Below are positions 1-4,870 of a stretch of DNA of 7,694 bases, in pieces. The position numbers and the translations under genes are program-made. Under the pieces are notes generated by a model, which did not search any database, had not been told where the DNA came from, and was given only the letters and a program-made list of their open reading frames with translations. Positions within the stretch are counted from its first letter, which is position 1, and every line of letters begins with the position of its first letter. Origin of the DNA: JBQCEE01 sp051960575 (GTDB taxonomy: Bacteria; Actinomycetota; Actinomycetes; Mycobacteriales; Jatrophihabitantaceae). The DNA lies in NCBI RefSeq assembly GCF_051960575.1, contig NZ_JBQCEE010000107.1, forward strand, positions 1 to 7,694. Reading direction: 5' to 3'.

Positions 1-107
1 CGGGGCCTGGGCGGCGGCCCCCCGGGCGGGCCCCCCCCCCGGGCCCGGGGGCCCCCTGGCGCCCCGGGGGGGGGGGGGGCGTCCGCCCCGCCCCCCCCCA
101 GCGGCCG
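1..107. other. G/C homopolymer-rich low-complexity end, no gene
   Basis: The first 100 bases contain only three T and one A. Runs include C10 at 31-40, G14 at 66-79 and C9 at 91-99. No reading frame or motif is recognisable. It begins directly after the stop of the dienelactone hydrolase gene. The abrupt change to ordinary sequence at about position 100 suggests a contig end with degraded base calls or a collapsed GC-rich repeat. A real GC-rich 3' region that broke the assembly is the alternative. It could in principle form G-quadruplex or i-motif structure, but base accuracy here should not be trusted. Confidence 0.7.
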
Positions 108-803
108 TCACTGCACCTTCGAGCGCAGGAACTCCAGCGTGCGCGACCAGGCCTGCTCGGCGAGCTCGGGCTTGTGGGTGCCCATCTTGTCGTCCGGGTT
201 CATGAACGCGTGGCCCGCGTCGTAGTAGAAGAACTCGACCTCGGCGCCGGACTCGGAGCGGATCTGCTCCTCCGTCCTCCGGGCGTCGTCGGCGGACATC
301 ATCTGGTCCTGGGTGCCGTAGTGACCCTGCACCGCGGCGGTGATCCCGGCGTAGCTCGACGGGGTGCCCGGGCCGACGCCGTAGTAGGGGACGGCGGCCG
401 AGACGCGGTCGCCCTCCTGGGCCGCGAGCAGCAGCGCGAAGGCGCCGCCCATGCAGTAGCCGACCACGCCCACCGTCGACGACGTCACGGCCTCGTGGCC
501 GAGCAGGAAGTCGACGCCGCCGGCGAGGTCCTTGGTCGCCTGCTCGACGGGCAGTGACATGAGCATCTGGCCGGCCTCGTCCGAGTCGTGGGCGACGCGG
601 CCGCCGTACAGGTCGGGGGCGAGCGCGACGAAGCCCTCGGCGGCGAAGCGGTCGACGACCTTCTTGAGACTGTCGTCGAGCCCCCACCACTCCTGGATCA
701 CGATGAGCCCGGGCCCCGACCCGCTCTCGGGCACGGCGAGGTAGCCGTGGGCGGTGCTCCCGTTGCTCGGGAAGGTGACGTTCTGGAAGGGCTGTTCAGC
801 CAC
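108..803 (-). CDS. Dienelactone hydrolase-family alpha/beta hydrolase
   Basis: The product is a 231-aa cytosolic alpha/beta hydrolase, the usual length for the dienelactone hydrolase (DLH) family. Classical DLH opens dienelactone to maleylacetate in chlorocatechol degradation; many chromosomal members have unknown ester or lactone substrates. The nucleophile elbow is GYCMGG (Cys117), Asp166 lies in GTQDQ and His198 in AGHAF, completing the Cys-Asp-His triad. Glu38 in QEWWGL matches the conserved glutamate that controls the DLH cysteine. There is no signal peptide or membrane segment. I chose the GTG at 801-803 because an AAGGAG site sits 5 nt upstream and family homology begins there; a longer start at 863 adds only a Pro/Arg/Thr-rich segment and begins inside a hairpin. 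The gene follows uvrD2 on the same strand after 165 bp, so it may have its own promoter, though I see none convincing. No catechol-pathway genes lie nearby, so the substrate is unknown. Confidence 0.93.
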   Translation of the reverse strand: MAEQPFQNVTFPSNGSTAHGYLAVPESGSGPGLIVIQEWWGLDDSLKKVVDRFAAEGFVALAPDLYGGRVAHDSDEAGQMLMSLPVEQATKDLAGGVDFLLGHEAVTSSTVGVVGYCMGGAFALLLAAQEGDRVSAAVPYYGVGPGTPSSYAGITAAVQGHYGTQDQMMSADDARRTEEQIRSESGAEVEFFYYDAGHAFMNPDDKMGTHKPELAEQAWSRTLEFLRSKVQ

Positions 804-808
804 CGTGA

Positions 809-814
809 CTCCTT
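809..814 (-). promoter_or_regulatory. Ribosome binding site fixing the hydrolase start
   Basis: The minus strand reads AAGGAG, five bases before the GTG at 801-803. This is a near-perfect Shine-Dalgarno at normal spacing. It decides the start against the upstream in-frame GTG at 861-863, which has no such site and no family homology behind it. Confidence 0.85.
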
Positions 815-848
815 GACGTGGTGTTGGCCCGGGCGTGGTCGGCCGGGC

Positions 849-872
849 CGGCCGTCCGGACACGGACGGCCG
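849..872 (-). terminator. 10-bp GC hairpin between uvrD2 and the hydrolase (possible terminator)
   Basis: Positions 849-858 and 863-872 are perfectly complementary (10 bp, all but two pairs G-C) around a 4-nt loop. On the minus strand this lies about 100 nt after the uvrD2 stop and 46 nt before the hydrolase start. There is no T-tract after it, as is common for actinobacterial terminators. It could end the uvrD2 transcript, or it could lie in the hydrolase leader and affect its expression. The sequence does not distinguish these. Confidence 0.45.
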
Positions 873-931
873 ACACCAAGCGTGCCCATCTCCGGTCGAG
901 ATCCGACACTCGGGGTCGAGAACCTGTGCGT

Positions 932-984
932 CCTCACGACACCGTGCCCCCTCACGACACCGTGCCCCTTACGACACCGTGACC
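932..984. repeat. Tandem repeat, two identical 18-bp units plus a diverged third
   Basis: Units at 932-949 and 950-967 are identical (CCTCACGACACCGTGCCC). A third, 17-nt unit at 968-984 has one deletion and two substitutions and overlaps the last four codons and stop of uvrD2. Each unit contains a short dyad, CACG-ACAC-CGTG in the two perfect copies. The array could have arisen by slippage duplication of the uvrD2 3' end, or it could be a repeated protein-binding site upstream of the hydrolase. The TGA present in the two outer copies is out of frame with uvrD2. Confidence 0.85.
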
Positions 985-2972
985 GGTTCGACCTCGGTCG
1001 GGTCGGCACCGGCGAGCACGCGGAGCACCGGCTCGGCGTAGCGGTCGAGCTTGACCGCGCCGACCCCGCTGATCCGGCTCAGTCCCTGCCGGTCGCCGGG
1101 CCGCGCGTCCGCGATGGCCACGAGCGTGGCATCACTGAAGATCACGTACGGCGGCACGCTCTGCGCCTCGGCCTGGGCCTTGCGCCAGGCCCGCAGCCGC
1201 CCGAACAGCTCGGCGTCCTCGGCCTCGGGCTTCGGACTCTTGGCCTTCTTGGTGATCGGCGCCGGCGACGAGGCCGGACGAAGCCCGTCGAGGAACCGGC
1301 TCGGCCGTCGCCCACGCCGCTGCCCCGGGCTGCGCGCGAGCGCCCACGACAGCGCCAGGTGCTCGCGCGCCCGGGTGATGCCGACGTAGAGCAGCCGCCG
1401 CTCCTCGGCAATCTGGTCGGGCGTGGACGCGTGCTGGATCGGCAGTGTCGTGTCGGTGAGCCCGACCAGGAACACGGCGTCCCACTCGAGCCCCTTGGCT
1501 GCGTGCAGGGACGCGAGCGTCACGCCCTGCACCGTCGGGGCGTGCTGGGCGCCGGCCCGCTCGTCCAGCTCGGCGACGAAGTCGGGCAGGCGTGCCTCGG
1601 GGCGGGCGGCGACGATGTCGTCGGCGAGCGCGACGAGCGCGGCCAGCGACTCCCACCGCTCGCGGGCCTGACCGCCCTTCGGGGCGTTGTCCGGGTACCA
1701 GCCGAGGTCGCCCAGCACCCCGCGCACCGCGTCGGGCAGCGCGACGTCGGCTTCGTCCGACCGGGCCGCGCCGCGCAGCAGCAGTCGGGCCTCACGGATC
1801 TCGGGCCGGTCGAAGAACCGCTCGCCGCCGCGCACGACGTAGGGCACGCCCACCTGCGACAACGCCTGCTCGTAGACCTCCGACTGGGCGTTCACCCGGA
1901 ACAGCACGGCGATCTCGGCGGCCGGCACACCGGCGTCGATCAGCGCACGGCAGCGGGAGGCGACGTGCGCGGCCTCGGCCGGCTCGTCGTCGAACTCGGC
2001 GAACGACGGCGCCGGGCCCGGCGGGCGCTGGCCCTCGAGCTGGAGCCCCGCCTGCCCGGCGACCACGGTCGGCCGCACGAGCTCGTTCGCGAGCGCCACC
2101 ACCTGCGGCGTCGAGCGGTAGTCGCGGTGCAGCCGAACGACCACCGCGTCGGGGAAGCGGCGGCTGAAGCCGAGCAGATGCTCGGGGGTGGCCCCGGCGA
2201 AGGAGTAGATCGTCTGGTTCGCGTCGCCGACCACGCACAGGTCGTTGCGGTCGCCGAGCCACGCGTCGAGCAGCCGCTGCTGCAGCGGCGACACGTCCTG
2301 GTACTCGTCGACGACGAAGTGCCGGTAGCGGCTGCGCACCTCCTCGGCGACGTCCGCGTACTGCTCCATGGCGCCGGCCATGATGAGCAGCAGGTCGGCG
2401 AAGTCGACGACACCGGCGCGCCGCTTGGCCTTCTCGTACTCGTCGAACAGCTGCGCCACCGACTCGGCCGGCGTGCTGATCGCCCGGCCGGCCCGCTGCG
2501 CGGCGACGACGTAGGTCTCGGGCCGCGCGAGCACCGCCTTGGCCCAGTCGATCTCGGCCGCGAGGTCGCGCAGTTCGCTGCGGTCGGTGCGCAACCGCAG
2601 CCGGGCGGCGGCGTTCGCGACCAGCCGGAACGGGTTGTCGACGACCTCGGGCAGGCCGCCGCCGAGCACCCGCGGGGCGAAGTACTGCAGCTGGCGCAGG
2701 GCTGCGGCGTGGAAGGTGCGCGCCTGCACGCCGCCCGCGCCGAGGGCCCGCAGCCGCGACCGCAGCTCCCCCGCCGCGCGGGCCGTGAAGGTCACCGCGA
2801 GCACCTGGCCCGGGGGCAGCGCGCCGCTGCGCACCCCGTAGGCGATGCGGTGGGTGATCGCCCGGGTCTTGCCCGTGCCGGCGCCGGCGAGGATGCACAC
2901 CGGCCCGCGGACGGCCTGGGCGGCGGCCCGCTGCTCCGGGTCGAGACCGGCCAGCACCGCTTCCGCACTCAC
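969..2972 (-). CDS. uvrD2: UvrD2-type superfamily 1 DNA helicase with C-terminal HRDC domain
   Basis: The product is a 667-aa ATP-dependent 3'-5' DNA helicase of the UvrD/Rep family, acting on DNA in repair or replication. UvrD2 is essential in mycobacteria. Motifs in order: Walker A AGAGTGKT (29-36), motif II VDEYQD (221-226), motif III VGDANQTIYSF (248-258), motif IV region LHRDYRSTPQV (281-291), motif V LHAAKGLEWDAVFLVG (489-504), motif VI EERRLLYVGITRAR (523-536). A Lys-rich linker (about 572-586) leads into an HRDC domain (about 585-655). Mycobacterial UvrD2 carries a tetracysteine module between helicase and HRDC; no cysteine occurs here, so it is missing. I chose the GTG at 2970-2972 because family homology (AGLDPEQRAA) begins just after it. 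A longer ATG start at 3095 would cover the mrx1 start and its promoter. There is no clear Shine-Dalgarno; CAGACT seven bases upstream could be the -10 of a leaderless transcript. The stop is TAA at 969-971. The gene is divergent from mrx1, as in Mycobacterium. Confidence 0.95.
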   Translation of the reverse strand: MSAEAVLAGLDPEQRAAAQAVRGPVCILAGAGTGKTRAITHRIAYGVRSGALPPGQVLAVTFTARAAGELRSRLRALGAGGVQARTFHAAALRQLQYFAPRVLGGGLPEVVDNPFRLVANAAARLRLRTDRSELRDLAAEIDWAKAVLARPETYVVAAQRAGRAISTPAESVAQLFDEYEKAKRRAGVVDFADLLLIMAGAMEQYADVAEEVRSRYRHFVVDEYQDVSPLQQRLLDAWLGDRNDLCVVGDANQTIYSFAGATPEHLLGFSRRFPDAVVVRLHRDYRSTPQVVALANELVRPTVVAGQAGLQLEGQRPPGPAPSFAEFDDEPAEAAHVASRCRALIDAGVPAAEIAVLFRVNAQSEVYEQALSQVGVPYVVRGGERFFDRPEIREARLLLRGAARSDEADVALPDAVRGVLGDLGWYPDNAPKGGQARERWESLAALVALADDIVAARPEARLPDFVAELDERAGAQHAPTVQGVTLASLHAAKGLEWDAVFLVGLTDTTLPIQHASTPDQIAEERRLLYVGITRAREHLALSWALARSPGQRRGRRPSRFLDGLRPASSPAPITKKAKSPKPEAEDAELFGRLRAWRKAQAEAQSVPPYVIFSDATLVAIADARPGDRQGLSRISGVGAVKLDRYAEPVLRVLAGADPTEVEPVTVS

Positions 2973-3006
2973 GCCGACGAGTCTGCCAGCGGCCTCTGAC
3001 AACTTC

Positions 3007-3034
3007 GGGAATGGAGCCCGCCACAGACCGGTTG
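3007..3034 (+). promoter_or_regulatory. SigR/SigH-type (thiol-oxidative stress) promoter for mrx1
   Basis: A -35 GGGAAT (3007-3012) is followed, after exactly 18 bases, by a -10 GTTG (3031-3034). This matches the GGGAAT-N18-GTT consensus of SigR in Streptomyces and SigH in mycobacteria and corynebacteria, the ECF sigma factors released by thiol oxidation. The expected start of transcription is near 3040, giving a leader of about 30 nt before the mrx1 ATG. It lies in the 100-bp divergent space with uvrD2 and points toward mrx1. Mycoredoxin is a known type of target for this sigma class, so sequence and context agree. Confidence 0.82.
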
Positions 3035-3060
3035 ACCACAATCGTCCACGGCGTCTCGTG

Positions 3061-3065
3061 AGAGG
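3061..3065 (+). promoter_or_regulatory. Ribosome binding site of mrx1
   Basis: AGAGG lies seven bases before the ATG at 3073-3075. It supports this start over the in-frame ATG at 3082-3084, three codons later, which would crowd the CGYC active site. Confidence 0.65.
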
Positions 3066-3072
3066 TCCTTCG

Positions 3073-3306
3073 ATGTTGACGATGTTCACCACCACCTGGT
3101 GCGGCTACTGCGTGCGGCTCAAGGCCGGGCTGCAGCGCGAGGGCATCGAGTTCCAGGAGGTCAACATCGAGCAGGACGAGTCGGCGGCCGAGCTGGTCAT
3201 GAAGGTCAACGGCGGGAACCAGACCGTGCCGACCCTGCTGTTCCCCGACGGTTCGGCGCTCACCAACCCCTCGGTGGCCGAGGTCAAGGCCAAGCTGGCT
3301 GCGTGA
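3073..3306 (+). CDS. mrx1: Mycoredoxin-1 (glutaredoxin-like thiol oxidoreductase)
   Basis: The product is a 77-aa single-domain thioredoxin-fold protein, close to the 84 aa of M. tuberculosis Mrx1. Mycoredoxin reduces mixed disulfides between mycothiol and proteins in the cytosol, doing in Actinobacteria what glutaredoxin does with glutathione. The active site is W9-CGYC (Cys10 and Cys13), followed by the helix RLKAGL. Other fold marks are the cis-proline loop TVPT (51-54) and the segment LTNPS with VKAKL at the C-terminus, all very like mycobacterial Mrx1. It has no signal peptide. The ATG has an AGAGG site seven bases upstream and a SigR-type promoter about 40 bases upstream. Its stop overlaps the start of the next gene (GTGA), so the two are very probably one transcript. 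It implies a mycothiol-making host. NrdH-redoxin is the main alternative, but the CGYC site and overall match favour mycoredoxin. Confidence 0.94.
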   Translation: MLTMFTTTWCGYCVRLKAGLQREGIEFQEVNIEQDESAAELVMKVNGGNQTVPTLLFPDGSALTNPSVAEVKAKLAA

Positions 3307-3914
3307 CCTCGACACGCTTCCGGCCGATCGCGCCGGATGCGTTGCTCGACGAACTGACCGCGTCGCTGCCGTCCGGCACGTGCCGCGTCGCCATCGACGG
3401 GCCGCCGGCCGCGCGTCCGGACGAGCTGGCCGAGCGCTGGGTCGAGCGGCTCCGCGGCGTGCGTCCGGCGGTGCACGTCGCGGCTCACCTGTTCTGGCGC
3501 GACGCGTCGCTGCGGCTCGAGTACGGCCGCGAGGACGTCGAGTCGTACCTGTCGTGGCTCGACACCGGCGCGCTGCAGCGCGAGGTGCTCGATCCGGTGA
3601 TCGCGGCCGGTCACTACCTGCCCTCGCTGCGCGACCCGCGCACGAACCGGTCGACGCGGGCCACACCGGTCGACGCGGCGCCAGGCACCCTGCTGGTGGT
3701 CAGCGGCGCGTTCCTGCTGCGGCACGGGCTGCCCTTCGACCGCACCGTGCACCTCCTGCTGACGCCGGCGGCGCTCGCACGGCGGACGCCGGAGGGCGAG
3801 CAGTGGACGCTGGCCGCCTTCGCCGAGGACGCGCGGGACACGCGTCCGGCCGAGATCGCCGACGTCGTCGTGCGCTACGACGACCCGCGCCACCCCGCCG
3901 TCCGATGCCGATGA
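3303..3914 (+). CDS. Uridine kinase-like P-loop-fold protein with degenerate Walker A
   Basis: The product is a 203-aa protein resembling actinobacterial proteins annotated as uridine kinase or nucleoside/phosphoribulokinase-like. The N-terminal strand RVAIDGPPAA (28-37) is where a P-loop should be, but the GK(S/T) of GxxxxGK(S/T) is replaced by Arg38-Pro39-Asp40, so the phosphate-binding lysine is absent. Later parts keep the family look: DASLRLEYGREDVESY (67-82), a hydrophobic strand TLLVVSGAFLL (129-139), FDRTVHLLLTPAALARRTP (145-163) resembling the lid region, and a terminal DVVVRYDDPRHPAV (187-200). It may therefore be a non-catalytic paralogue, or may bind nucleotide differently; kinase activity should not be assumed. 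I place the start at the GTG at 3303-3305, overlapping the mrx1 TGA by 4 nt, which implies coupled translation and SigR-type control. The stop at 3912-3914 lies within a palindrome. The link to mycoredoxin is unexplained. Confidence 0.82.
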   Translation: MTSTRFRPIAPDALLDELTASLPSGTCRVAIDGPPAARPDELAERWVERLRGVRPAVHVAAHLFWRDASLRLEYGREDVESYLSWLDTGALQREVLDPVIAAGHYLPSLRDPRTNRSTRATPVDAAPGTLLVVSGAFLLRHGLPFDRTVHLLLTPAALARRTPEGEQWTLAAFAEDARDTRPAEIADVVVRYDDPRHPAVRCR

Positions 3915-3959
3915 TCTCGGGGAAATGCTGGCCTGCGCCGGGGTTTCCCGAGATCATCG
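3909..3959. terminator. Long palindrome between convergent genes, probable bidirectional terminator
   Basis: Arms 3909-3921 and 3947-3959 pair perfectly for 13 bp (core GATGATCTCGGG / CCCGAGATCATC). After a one-base bulge at 3922, AAA (3923-3925) pairs with TTT (3944-3946). The remaining loop can fold a small GGC/GCC hairpin. It overlaps the TGA of the kinase-like gene and ends six bases before the nudC stop, so it lies exactly where both transcripts must end. Neither side has a proper T-tract. Its AT content is higher than the surroundings. It could also be a dispersed palindromic repeat. Confidence 0.7.
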
Positions 3960-3964
3960 CCGGG

Positions 3965-4870
3965 TCAGGCGTCGCCCTGCAGCCAGCGGTCGATGAGGTA
4001 GCGCGAGATCGAGAAGCGCGGCGGGATCGCCTGCAACCGGCTGCCGGACGTCGCGGGCTCGTGCTCGTCGGTCCAGTCCCGCGCCGCGGCGATCTCGTCG
4101 CGGCTGAACCAGGCGGCCTCGGCCATCTCGACCGGGTCGATCTGCACGGACGGGTCGCCGTCGAGCACGGCGGTGAACCCGAGCATGAGCGACGCCGGGA
4201 ACGGCCAGGGCTGGCTCGCCACGTAGCGGATGTCGCGGACGCCGACGTTGGTCTCCTCGAGCACCTCACGGGCGACGGCCGCCTCGAGCGACTCGCCCGG
4301 CTCGACGAAGCCGGCGAGGGTCGAGAAGCGGCCCTCGTTCCACTGGTGTCCGCGGCCGAGCAGCGCGTGGTCGGCGCCGTCGTGGATCAGCATGATCACG
4401 GCGGGGTCCATGCGCGGGAAGTGCTCGCTGCCGTCATTGCTGCAGACCCGCGTCCAGCCGGCCTTGTGCTCGGTCGTCGGCTCGCCGCACTGGGGACAGC
4501 GGGGGTGCCGCAGGTGCCACTGCTCGAGCGCGATCGCCGCGGTGAGCAGTCCCGCCTCGAGGTCGTCGGCGCGCCCGCCGATCTCGCGCAGCGTCAGCCA
4601 GTCGTCGCGGTCGTCGGGCTCGGTCGTGACGGCGAAGTACGGCTGGTCACCGACGACGCCGAGGAATCGGCGCGGGCCGTCGCCCGCATCGTCCGGCTCG
4701 CGGTAGACGAGATGGGGCGCCCCGTCGCCGCCGCGCGCGGTCGGCGCCGACGACCTGCGGCTGATCGCGACGATGCGGGCGCGCGACCACGCGTCGGCCA
4801 GCCACGCCTCGTCGGTCCGGCGGTCGGCGACCCGGTCGTAGGCGGCGACGGACAGCGGCAGGTCGGCCAC
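3965..4870 (-). CDS. nudC: NudC-type NADH pyrophosphatase / RNA deNADding Nudix hydrolase
   Basis: The product is 301 aa (E. coli NudC 257, mycobacterial about 313). NudC splits NAD(H) into NMN(H) and AMP and removes NAD caps from RNA 5' ends. After a variable N-terminal domain comes a zinc ribbon with Cys125, Cys128 and Cys143; the fourth ligand position is Asp146 instead of Cys, with His150 nearby. The Nudix box runs G187...E193...RE (201-202)...EE (205-206), with Asn208 where the consensus has Gly. The NudC-specific motif SQPWPFP (219-225) follows, which separates it from other Nudix families. The GTG start (4868-4870) shares one base with the TAG of the upstream M16 gene (TAGTG), and no strong Shine-Dalgarno is present, so translation is probably coupled by termination-reinitiation. 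An alternative start further inside is unlikely because the N-terminal domain begins here. It is the last gene of the run and converges on the kinase-like gene. Confidence 0.95.
   Translation of the reverse strand: MADLPLSVAAYDRVADRRTDEAWLADAWSRARIVAISRRSSAPTARGGDGAPHLVYREPDDAGDGPRRFLGVVGDQPYFAVTTEPDDRDDWLTLREIGGRADDLEAGLLTAAIALEQWHLRHPRCPQCGEPTTEHKAGWTRVCSNDGSEHFPRMDPAVIMLIHDGADHALLGRGHQWNEGRFSTLAGFVEPGESLEAAVAREVLEETNVGVRDIRYVASQPWPFPASLMLGFTAVLDGDPSVQIDPVEMAEAAWFSRDEIAAARDWTDEHEPATSGSRLQAIPPRFSISRYLIDRWLQGDA

Noticed and set aside
804..863. N-terminal extension of the hydrolase to the GTG at 863
   Set aside because: It starts inside a strong hairpin and adds a Pro/Thr/Arg-rich segment. 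A good ribosome site marks the GTG at 803.
932..984. Tandem repeat as a CRISPR array or as in-frame reiterated stop codons
   Set aside because: Units are 17-18 bp with no spacers. The TGA in the outer copies is one base out of frame with uvrD2.
588..2999. 803-codon open frame on the plus strand antisense to uvrD2
   Set aside because: It is the mirror of a high-GC gene whose third positions avoid stops. The predicted protein is Arg/Gly/Ala/His-rich without domains, and it crosses the hydrolase gene and the intergenic gap.
2973..3095. N-terminal extension of UvrD2 to an ATG at 3095
   Set aside because: It would run through the mrx1 start, its ribosome site and the SigR-type promoter. The extension has no family homology, which begins just after the GTG at 2972.
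1792..3666. 624-codon minus-strand frame overlapping uvrD2 and mrx1
   Set aside because: It is an alternate frame of uvrD2 with Arg/Ala/Gly-rich low-complexity translation, and it crosses the divergent promoter region.
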